Source: Collinsella sp. (GTDB lineage: Bacteria > Actinomycetota > Coriobacteriia > Coriobacteriales > Coriobacteriaceae). From it: a DNA stretch of 11,002 nucleotides. The number at the start of each line of letters is the position of its first letter. Position 1 is the first letter of the stretch. Positions 6,082 to 11,002 of the stretch are shown here, in pieces. The DNA lies in contig DXMX01000037.1 of assembly GCA_019413955.1 (NCBI GenBank), positions 1 through 11,002 on the forward strand, given 5' to 3'. Below the pieces are notes generated by a model. That model saw only the letters and a program-made list of their open reading frames with translations, was not told where the DNA came from and ran no database searches. A program made the translations under genes and the position numbers.

Positions 6082-7611
6082 ATGAACGAGTCATATCGCC
6101 TGGGTGAGCAATCGATTATTGCCTATCTTCAGCGACTTGCGAATGGCATCTCGACCGCCGAACTCGATGTTGCCGCGCTGCCTGCTGAGCTGCGCGCCGT
6201 TGGCGAGCAACTGCAAAAGACGCATGCCATCCTGCAACAAGAGCGCCGGCTGCTTGAGAGCAACGCCTATATCGACCCGCTCACCAACTTGGGCAACCGC
6301 GGCGGACTCGACCGTCACGTCGAGCAACTCTGGCACAAAGGTGACCCCTTCACCTGCGCCTATATTAACATCGACCATCTCAAACATTGCAATGATAGGT
6401 TTGGCCACGCCGAAGGCAATCGCTATATTCTGAGCATCTGCCGCACGCTCTCCGAAACCATGGAGCACGATGAGATGCTGTTCCGCATCGGTGGAGACGA
6501 GTTTGTGCTCATCTCGCTCTCCGCAAACGAGACCGAACTCGAGCAGCGCTTGGAGCGGGTACGTGCCGGGCTGATCGAGGCGAGCTCAGGTGGCAAGGCG
6601 CCCATGATTGCCAGCTTTAGCTTTGGCTGCTCGCGCGTCGATCCACTTGCCGGCGACACGCGTCGCCAGATGACGATGGATGCCGATCGCAAGATGTATC
6701 GCTATAAGCTTATGCATCGCGTGCAGCAACCGAAAGACAATGACGCGCCGCAACGCCCAATCGTCGACCAGCTTCCCTGCAACGACCGGGTGTTCCAAGC
6801 GATCTCCATGAGCTCCGAGACGCGCTATCCGCTCATCCTCAATCTCGATACGGGAGAATCGCAATGGTCGGTCAACGCCGTGCGCGATTTTGACCTGCCC
6901 TCCCAGCACCCTTTTAACTCACTCGACATGTGGCTCGCCCGCGTTCATCCCGAGGACCGCGACAACGTACGCGCCGAGCTCGACATGGTGATAAACGGCA
7001 CGTGGCACTTCCACTACATGCAGTATCGCGTAATGGATGCCACCGGAAAATACGTGCTTTGCGACTGCACGGGCTACCGTTTGGACGGCACCGATACCGA
7101 GCCCAGCATGTATGTGGGCATTATCATCAACCGAAGCTTGGCAGATACGACCGACTCGGTAACGGGCCTGGGCGATGTCCACGCCCTGGTCAACGCTATT
7201 GGAGAGATGCGCCGCGTGGCGCGCGAGGCAGGCTTTATTGCCATTAAGGTCGACGATATCGCTGAGGTCAATGCCCGCTTTGGCTTTGATGCGGGCGACC
7301 GTGTTTTGGCAGAAAGCACTGCCTGCCTCATGGATTGTTCGCGCGGCAAGGGTCGCCTGTTCCGCTCGACGGGACCAATGTTCGTGGCGCTTTTCGATGA
7401 GCTCGGCCCCGAGGCAATCGACGAGCTCGCAAACGAAATCGAACGATTCCTGGGTTCTCCCGTGCTCATCGGCTCGCTTGAATATCAGCCGCCCATTCGC
7501 GTGGCCACGCTCCATCTGAACAGCGTTGACCGACAGCCCGTTTCCATTTTGAACGAGCTCAAAGCGTTGCTTAAAGAGGCACCGCAAGTACCGGGCACCA
7601 AGCTGGACTAG
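6082..7611 (+). CDS. GGDEF-PAS-GGDEF-like signalling protein, paralogue of the preceding gene
   Basis: This 509-residue soluble protein has a helical N-terminus with coiled-coil character (about 36-62), a GGDEF domain (about 63-212), a PAS_3-type domain (about 238-352, with VHPEDR at 288-293) and a C-terminal degenerate GGDEF (about 357-505) where TGPMF (430-434) replaces the signature. It aligns domain for domain with the first half of the upstream protein, sharing NRGG, LKHCND and RIGGDEF blocks, but lacks the third GGDEF-like domain and EAL. The first GGDEF domain has an intact GGDEF (137-141). However, Asn96 replaces the first, metal-coordinating Asp of the usual DxD, and Asn113 replaces the guanine-contacting Asp. 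No RxxD inhibition site is present. It may be a weak, altered or non-catalytic cyclase, perhaps a sensor partner. The 127-base gap from the upstream gene holds a hairpin, so it may be transcribed separately. Confidence 0.88.
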   Translation: MNESYRLGEQSIIAYLQRLANGISTAELDVAALPAELRAVGEQLQKTHAILQQERRLLESNAYIDPLTNLGNRGGLDRHVEQLWHKGDPFTCAYINIDHLKHCNDRFGHAEGNRYILSICRTLSETMEHDEMLFRIGGDEFVLISLSANETELEQRLERVRAGLIEASSGGKAPMIASFSFGCSRVDPLAGDTRRQMTMDADRKMYRYKLMHRVQQPKDNDAPQRPIVDQLPCNDRVFQAISMSSETRYPLILNLDTGESQWSVNAVRDFDLPSQHPFNSLDMWLARVHPEDRDNVRAELDMVINGTWHFHYMQYRVMDATGKYVLCDCTGYRLDGTDTEPSMYVGIIINRSLADTTDSVTGLGDVHALVNAIGEMRRVAREAGFIAIKVDDIAEVNARFGFDAGDRVLAESTACLMDCSRGKGRLFRSTGPMFVALFDELGPEAIDELANEIERFLGSPVLIGSLEYQPPIRVATLHLNSVDRQPVSILNELKALLKEAPQVPGTKLD

Positions 7612-7615
7612 CGTT

Positions 7616-7660
7616 GTGGGGCGCGATGTGAAACACAGGCCGTTTCACATCGCGCCCCAC
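7616..7660. repeat. 19-bp perfect palindromic hairpin after the second GGDEF gene
   Basis: Bases 7616-7634 are the exact reverse complement of 7642-7660, giving a 19-bp stem with no mismatch around a 7-base loop (7635-7641). It begins 4 bases past the stop codon. No T tract follows on the plus strand, so it is not a standard intrinsic terminator, though such a stable structure could stop transcription or protect the mRNA 3' end. The inner arms begin TGTGA and end TCACA, like the palindrome at 10606-10636. Confidence 0.8.
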
Positions 7661-7676
7661 GCCATCTGCCCTCTCG

Positions 7677-7685
7677 TGCGATAAT
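7677..7685 (+). promoter_or_regulatory. Possible extended -10 promoter for the flavoprotein gene
   Basis: TGC directly followed by GATAAT forms an extended -10 element 38 bases before the start codon. No -35 is recognisable. It lies just after the 19-bp hairpin, as expected for a new transcription unit. Confidence 0.4.
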
Positions 7686-7722
7686 CCTCCGCAGAAGTCA
7701 CCGACAGCAGAGGGAGTTTGTG

Positions 7723-8346
7723 ATGAAGGTTCTTTTGGTCAATGGCAGTCCCAAGGCAAACGGCAATACCGCCCGCGCACTCGCCGAGGTCGCCGAGCAA
7801 CTCAACGCCGAGGGCATCGATACCGAGGTGTTCCAGCTGGGCGCCAAGCCCATTCGCGACTGCATCGGTTGCGGCCAGTGCGGCAAGCTTGACGGTCGCT
7901 GTACCTTTGACGACGACGTGGTGAACGAGCTGATCGCTGCCGCCGAGCAGGCAGATGGCTTTGTCTTTGGCTCCCCCGTCTACTATGCGCATCCCAGCGG
8001 ACGCATCCTCTCGGCTCTCGACCGCGCATTCTATGCTGGCAGCAAGGCCTTTGCGCACAAGCCGGGTGCCGCGGTCGCCGTCGCCCGCCGTGGCGGCACG
8101 TCGACCACCTTCGATGTACTCAACAAGTACTTCACTATCAACCAGATGCCCGTGGTGGCCTCCACGTACTGGAACAACGTCTTTGGTGCCATGCCGGGCG
8201 AGGCCGCCCAGGACGCCGAGGGCCTGGCCACCATGCGAAACATCGGCAAAAACATGGCCTGGCTCCTTCGCTGCATCGAGGCAGGACAGGCCGCCGGCAT
8301 CAAAGCCCCCGAAGGCGATCGCGCCAGGACCAACTTCATTCGATAG
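7723..8346 (+). CDS. NAD(P)H-dependent FMN reductase / iron-sulfur flavoprotein family
   Basis: This 207-residue flavodoxin-fold protein has the N-terminal FMN phosphate loop GSPKANGNT (8-16), a CIGCGQC cluster with a further Cys (Cys47, Cys50, Cys53, Cys60), and FMN-contacting SPVYY (84-88) and RRGG (122-125). The CxxCxxC arrangement is the hallmark of the iron-sulfur flavoprotein branch, though related FMN reductases keep it without a cluster. Whether a cluster is bound is not decided by sequence. The protein should transfer electrons from NAD(P)H or ferredoxin to quinones, azo or nitro compounds or oxygen species; the physiological acceptor is unknown. AGGGAG at 7711-7716 lies 6 bases before the ATG at 7723. 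The GTG three bases earlier would be too close to it. The next gene follows after 11 bases, implying co-transcription. Confidence 0.88.
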   Translation: MKVLLVNGSPKANGNTARALAEVAEQLNAEGIDTEVFQLGAKPIRDCIGCGQCGKLDGRCTFDDDVVNELIAAAEQADGFVFGSPVYYAHPSGRILSALDRAFYAGSKAFAHKPGAAVAVARRGGTSTTFDVLNKYFTINQMPVVASTYWNNVFGAMPGEAAQDAEGLATMRNIGKNMAWLLRCIEAGQAAGIKAPEGDRARTNFIR

Positions 8347-8357
8347 AGCGGCGGAAC

Positions 8358-8699
8358 ATGAATATCCAGATTTTTGGCACCAAGAAGTCCTTCGATACCA
8401 AGAAGGCCCAGCGCTATTTTAAGGAGCGCCGCATTAAGGTGCAGTTTATCGACCTTAAGGAAAAGGAGATGAGCAAGGGCGAGCTCACGAGCGTGATGCA
8501 GGCGGTCGGCGGCATCGACAAGCTGCTCAACCCCAAAGCCAAGGACGAGGAGACGCTCGCGCTCATTCAGCACCTCACCCCCAGTCAGCGCTTCGATAAA
8601 CTGCTCGAGAACCAGCAGGTTCTGGCCGAGCCCATCGTGCGCAACGGCAAAAAGGCCACCGTCGGTTATTGCCCCGATGTATGGGGAGCCTGGGAGTAG
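8358..8699 (+). CDS. ArsC/Spx-fold protein lacking the catalytic cysteine
   Basis: This 113-residue protein has the thioredoxin-like ArsC/Spx/YffB outline. It opens MNIQIFGTKKSFDTKKA, the first strand, active-site loop and first helix. It has a central VGGIDKLLNPK segment (50-60), and a late PIVRNGKKATVG (92-103) with the conserved cis-Pro position before the last strand. The family's active-site Cys (GTxxCxxC or similar) is here Ser11, and the second position is Thr14. The only Cys is Cys105 near the C-terminus. Classical arsenate reductase activity is therefore unlikely; a redox-independent or partner-binding role is possible. It follows the flavoprotein gene by 11 bases with only a weak GCGGA-like ribosome site, so coupling to that gene is likely. 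The family is sure, the function unknown. Confidence 0.82.
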   Translation: MNIQIFGTKKSFDTKKAQRYFKERRIKVQFIDLKEKEMSKGELTSVMQAVGGIDKLLNPKAKDEETLALIQHLTPSQRFDKLLENQQVLAEPIVRNGKKATVGYCPDVWGAWE

Positions 8700-8745
8700 C
8701 TTGTGTTATTTGCCGGCGCGTGGGTATAAGAGCAGGCGTTTGGCA

Positions 8746-8751
8746 TATGAT
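8746..8751 (+). promoter_or_regulatory. Possible -10 element for the G3E GTPase gene
   Basis: TATGAT 35 bases before the preferred start codon. A further candidate is TATAAG at 8725-8730, with TTGTGT at 8701-8706 (18-base spacing). Neither pair is strong. Confidence 0.3.
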
Positions 8752-8775
8752 TCAGCTGTAAGCCATGTCTAACAA

Positions 8776-8781
8776 AGGAGG
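8776..8781 (+). promoter_or_regulatory. Ribosome binding site fixing the G3E GTPase start
   Basis: AGGAGG, within a longer AAAGGAGGG run, lies 4 bases before the ATG at 8786. An upstream in-frame ATG at 8765 has no ribosome site and would place this run inside the coding region, so the later start is chosen. Confidence 0.75.
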
Positions 8782-8785
8782 GCAC

Positions 8786-9916
8786 ATGCCCAACAAACCC
8801 GTGAAGATCATCATGCTTACCGGATACCTCGGTGCCGGCAAGACCACGCTGCTCAACCACATCCTCGCTAACGACGGCGGCATCCGCGCCGCCGTGATTG
8901 TCAACGACATCGGCGAAATCAACGTCGATGCCAGCCTCATCGCTGACGGCGGCCTTTCCGAGACCGACGACCTCATCCCGCTCACCAACGGCTGCATCTG
9001 CTGCACGCTTTCGGATGACCTGGCCAACCAGCTGCAGGGCATCGCCGATTCGGGCAACTTCGACTACATCATCATCGAGGCCTCGGGCATTTGCGAGCCC
9101 ATCCCCATCGCCTACACCATCTCGAGCTTCTGCGACGAGGCCAAGGTGGGCGGCGAGCCCAAGCTTGCGCTCGACAACATCGTGGCCGTGGTCGACTGCG
9201 CCCGCATGTACGACGAGTTCAACGGCGGCCGCGACCTGCTGGCAGAGGATATCGACGAGGACGACATCGAGAGCCTGCTCATCCAGCAGATCGAGTTCTG
9301 CTCCACGCTGATCCTCAATAAGACCGATACCGTGACGCCCGAGCAGATCGCCGAGCTCAAGGCCATCGTGCGCAGCCTGCAGAAAGACGCCGTGATCGTC
9401 GAGGCCCAAAACGGCGAGGTTCCCATGGAGGAACTGCTCGATACCGACCGCTTCGACTTTATGCGCGCCTACAACTCCGCTGCCTGGATCGAGGCCATGG
9501 AGCATCCCGAGGAGCACGACGACCCCGAGGTGCTCGAGTACGACATCGAGACCTTTGTTTACTCGCGCCGCAAGCCGTTTGACCTGCAGAAGTTCACCGA
9601 TTTTGTTGAGCAGGAGTGGCCCGACGAGGTCATCCGCGTCAAGGGTCCGCTGTGGCAGACCGGCGATCCGGACATGTGCTACATGTTCGAGCAGGCTGGC
9701 CACCAGATGCGCCTGATGGAGAACGGCCTGTTCGTTGACTCGGCACCCGAGGGCGAGAAGCAGAAGATCATCGACGAGAACCCCGAGATCATGCAAATTT
9801 GGGACGACGAGACGGGCGACCGCATGACGAGCCTGTGCATCATCGGCCGTCACATGGACAAGGATGCGCTCATCGCCTCCCTCGATGCCTGCCTGACCGA
9901 CTGGCACCGCGCCTAG
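8786..9916 (+). CDS. G3E-family GTPase (CobW/ZNG1-like metallochaperone)
   Basis: This 376-residue cytoplasmic GTPase has the Walker A loop GYLGAGKTT (13-21), the switch segment VNDIGEINVD (39-48), the metal-binding CxCC motif in NGCICC (68-73), EASGICEP (98-105) and the guanine-specificity motif NKTD (178-181). A C-terminal CobW-C domain occupies roughly 250-370. G3E proteins of this type insert or deliver a transition metal, often zinc, to client proteins, coupling delivery to GTP hydrolysis. The CxCC site is complete, so metal binding is expected. The acidic, His-containing linker EHPEEHDDPE (239-248) is a plausible extra metal site but is short compared with the His-rich loops of nickel or cobalt chaperones. 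No Zur-type operator is visible upstream and no metal transporter is adjacent, so the metal cannot be assigned. A strong terminator follows. Confidence 0.9.
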   Translation: MPNKPVKIIMLTGYLGAGKTTLLNHILANDGGIRAAVIVNDIGEINVDASLIADGGLSETDDLIPLTNGCICCTLSDDLANQLQGIADSGNFDYIIIEASGICEPIPIAYTISSFCDEAKVGGEPKLALDNIVAVVDCARMYDEFNGGRDLLAEDIDEDDIESLLIQQIEFCSTLILNKTDTVTPEQIAELKAIVRSLQKDAVIVEAQNGEVPMEELLDTDRFDFMRAYNSAAWIEAMEHPEEHDDPEVLEYDIETFVYSRRKPFDLQKFTDFVEQEWPDEVIRVKGPLWQTGDPDMCYMFEQAGHQMRLMENGLFVDSAPEGEKQKIIDENPEIMQIWDDETGDRMTSLCIIGRHMDKDALIASLDACLTDWHRA

Positions 9917-9955
9917 GTTTATCCAAGCGGGCATTTTTCCGCCTACGTAGCCGCC

Positions 9956-9990
9956 AAACCACCACGAAGGTGCCCTTCGTGGTGGTTTTT
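9956..9990 (+). terminator. Strong intrinsic terminator after the G3E GTPase gene
   Basis: Bases 9956-9969 pair perfectly with 9975-9988, and 9970-9974 can add one more pair around a 3-base loop. The stem ends in five T residues (9986-9990) with matching A residues on the 5' side. It begins 40 bases past the GTPase stop and ends only 21 bases before the trmL start. Confidence 0.92.
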
Positions 9991-10011
9991 CGTTCTAAGC
10001 CAAGGAGATTC

Positions 10012-10611
10012 ATGTTCAATATCGTGCTGTATGCGCCCGAGATTCCAGCCAATACGGGCAATATCGGCCGCACCTGCGTGGTTACCGGCGCCCGCCTGCA
10101 TCTGGTGGAGCCGCTGGGGTTTTCGCTCGACGACAAGACGGTGCGTCGCGCCGGACTGGGCTACTGGCAAAACTTAGACGTGACGACCTATGCCGACTGG
10201 GAGGACTTCCTTGCCCACAACGGCCTCTCCCCCGCCGATGTGCGCCTGCACCTGCTGACTAAAAAGGCTCGTCGCACCTATGCGCAAAGCACCTATCGCG
10301 ACGGCGACTTCTTGGTCTTTGGCAGCGAGAGCTCGGGCATTCCCGAGCCACTGCTTGCCGCGGCGCCCGAGCGCTGCGAGCGCATCCCGATGCTGCGCGA
10401 TTGCGACTCGCTTGATAACGCCGAGACTTGGGAAGCCCACGAGGTGTCGCTGGGGCATATCGAGGACGGCCATGAGGCCATCCTTCGGCAGGATATCTGC
10501 GGCAACTTCGTCAATCCGGACGACTACCGCATCAGCGCACTCAACCTCTCCAACAGCGCCGCCATCGTCCTCTACGAAGCCCTGCGCCAAACAGGCTTTG
10601 CCGGCATGTGA
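10012..10611 (+). CDS. trmL: tRNA (cytidine(34)-2'-O)-methyltransferase TrmL-type, with an insertion
   Basis: This 199-residue SPOUT-class methyltransferase should 2'-O-methylate the wobble nucleotide of certain tRNA-Leu species using S-adenosylmethionine. Motif 1 is NTGNIGRTC (14-22), motif 2 is FGSESSGIPEP (103-113) and the knot motif 3 is LNLSNSAAIVLYEALRQ (177-193), all well conserved. TrmL is usually near 155-160 residues. The extra length is mainly an insert of about 43 residues (roughly 131-173) between RIPM (124-127) and the LNLSN loop, where E. coli TrmL has only a few residues. The insert is rich in acidic residues, Trp and His. The reading frame is intact, so this is not a frameshift. 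AAGGAG at 10002-10007 precedes the ATG by 4 bases. An upstream in-frame start at 9799 would run through the GTPase gene and the terminator, so it is not used. Confidence 0.9.
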   Translation: MFNIVLYAPEIPANTGNIGRTCVVTGARLHLVEPLGFSLDDKTVRRAGLGYWQNLDVTTYADWEDFLAHNGLSPADVRLHLLTKKARRTYAQSTYRDGDFLVFGSESSGIPEPLLAAAPERCERIPMLRDCDSLDNAETWEAHEVSLGHIEDGHEAILRQDICGNFVNPDDYRISALNLSNSAAIVLYEALRQTGFAGM

Positions 10612-10636
10612 CAAAGGAACTGTCCCTTTGTCACAT
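10606..10636. repeat. 12-bp perfect palindrome overlapping the trmL stop codon
   Basis: Bases 10606-10617 are the exact reverse complement of 10625-10636 around a 7-base loop. The trmL TGA (10609-10611) lies inside the left arm. The core reads TGTGACAAAGG with its complement CCTTTGTCACA. No T tract follows, so it is not a canonical terminator. Similar TGTGACAAAGGG-type palindromes recur as intergenic elements in other bacterial genomes as far as I recall; I could not check this. Confidence 0.75.
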
Positions 10637-10755
10637 TCAAGCGCCACGCCGACGGCACACACGCCTAATTGATGCTCTAGATAAAGAGCCCTCACTTTTA
10701 ATCAGAATTAACTAAAGTAAAATGAAGTTAAACGGCGGTGTGAAAGGAGAGTCTT
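10637..10755. other. AT-rich intergenic region upstream of the AAA+ gene
   Basis: The second half is clearly more AT-rich than the surroundings. It contains a short hairpin (10674-10678 with 10685-10689) followed by a TTTT run at 10696-10699, a possible weak trmL terminator. It also has a -10-like TAAAAT (10718-10723) flanked by inverted half-sites TTAACT (10708-10713) and AGTTAA (10726-10731), which could be an operator over the promoter. Confidence 0.45.
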
Positions 10756-11002
10756 GTGAAATATCTCGAGAACCCGTTTACCCCCAGTTTTGGTGAGGTT
10801 CCTGCCCATCTCGCTGGCAGACAACAGATTATTCGGGATTTGGACCGTGCCTTCTTGAGCCAGCGCAGGCGCCCAGAATTGACCTCGATCTTCTCAGGCG
10901 CGCGTGGAACCGGTAAAACCGCTCTCATGTCGTCGCTCGCGACAAGGGCGGAATCCTACGGCTGGATAGCCGTAAAGACGACCGCGCTCCCGGGAATGCT
11001 TG
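10756..11002 (+). CDS. AAA+ family ATP-binding protein, 5' part only
   Basis: An open reading frame runs from a GTG at 10756 off the end of the window (82 codons seen). It begins with a NPFTPSFGEVPAHLAGR segment (residues 6-22), typical of AAA_16-type ATP-binding proteins in Actinobacteria. It then has a complete Walker A/P-loop, GARGTGKT (50-57). AAAGGAG at 10744-10749 lies 6 bases before the GTG, supporting this start; no ATG is available. Codon use is more mixed than in the neighbouring GTPase gene, with AGA, AGG, ATA and TTG codons in this short stretch. Together with the AT-rich upstream region this could mean a recently acquired or weakly expressed gene. Walker B and the C-terminal domain that would identify its job (for example DNA binding) lie outside the window, so no function beyond ATP binding is claimed. 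Confidence 0.8.
   Translation, partial: MKYLENPFTPSFGEVPAHLAGRQQIIRDLDRAFLSQRRRPELTSIFSGARGTGKTALMSSLATRAESYGWIAVKTTALPGML

Noticed and set aside
8711..8745. Imperfect inverted repeat upstream of the G3E GTPase
   Set aside because: Only TGCC/GGCA and CGC/GCG pair, with large internal loops; this is not distinguishable from chance, and it does not match a Zur-type operator.
8666..9934. Long minus-strand open frame of 422 codons opposite the GTPase gene
   Set aside because: It is the mirror of a G/C-biased gene with clear G3E motifs. The translation is repetitive Val/Leu/Asp-rich and has no ribosome site or family resemblance.
9943..9950. CTACGTAG palindrome flanked by CCGCC repeats before the terminator
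   Set aside because: Too short to interpret in GC-rich DNA and without a positional link to a promoter.
9799..10011. In-frame extension of TrmL to 270 residues
   Set aside because: It would run out of frame through the GTPase gene and across a strong terminator. TrmL homology begins at MFNIVLY, just after a ribosome site.
1..11002. CRISPR array, tRNA, rRNA, insertion sequence or phage genes
   Set aside because: No spaced direct repeats, cloverleaf, transposase or integrase motifs were seen on either strand.

Overview
This is a GC-rich stretch with strongly G/C-biased third codon positions, good AGGAGG-type ribosome binding sites and short intergenic gaps. The protein set and its flavour (a thiazole-salvage operon, multi-domain GGDEF proteins with the 'NRGGF/NRGGL' signature, a TrmL with a long insert) suggest a gut Coriobacteriia such as Collinsella. 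That assignment is inference from recognition, not a search result. No rRNA, tRNA, CRISPR array or insertion sequence is visible.

Layout. Bases 1-1930 hold a tight plus-strand thiamine operon: hydroxyethylthiazole kinase (thiM), a small MTH1187/YkoF-type thiamine-binding protein, and thiamine-phosphate synthase (thiE). A terminator-like hairpin lies directly in front of it and could be the expression platform of an upstream regulatory RNA. A minus-strand patatin-type phospholipase (2043-2912) converges on thiE. A 324-base divergent intergenic region follows. Next come two tandem, paralogous cyclic-dinucleotide genes: a 905-residue GGDEF-PAS-GGDEF-like-GGDEF-like-EAL protein (3237-5954) and a 509-residue GGDEF-PAS-GGDEF-like protein (6082-7611). 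The second resembles the first half of the first. After a 19-bp perfect hairpin comes a two-gene unit, an FMN/iron-sulfur-flavoprotein-type reductase and a cysteine-poor ArsC/Spx-fold protein. Then come a G3E (CobW-family) GTPase metallochaperone, a strong terminator, a TrmL-type tRNA 2'-O-methyltransferase, a second palindrome, and the 5' end of an AAA+ ATP-binding protein that runs off the window.

How they fit together. The thi genes would join salvaged thiazole phosphate to the pyrimidine moiety. The two signalling proteins would make, sense and (through EAL) degrade a cyclic dinucleotide. Both carry Asn instead of Asp at the guanine-contacting 'GHxxGD' position, and the second also has Asn in place of the metal-binding Asp. 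This makes their product or activity an open question and is the most interesting signal here. The remaining genes look like ordinary metabolic or translational functions, with some regulatory oddities: hairpins placed immediately before ribosome binding sites and two perfect intergenic palindromes.
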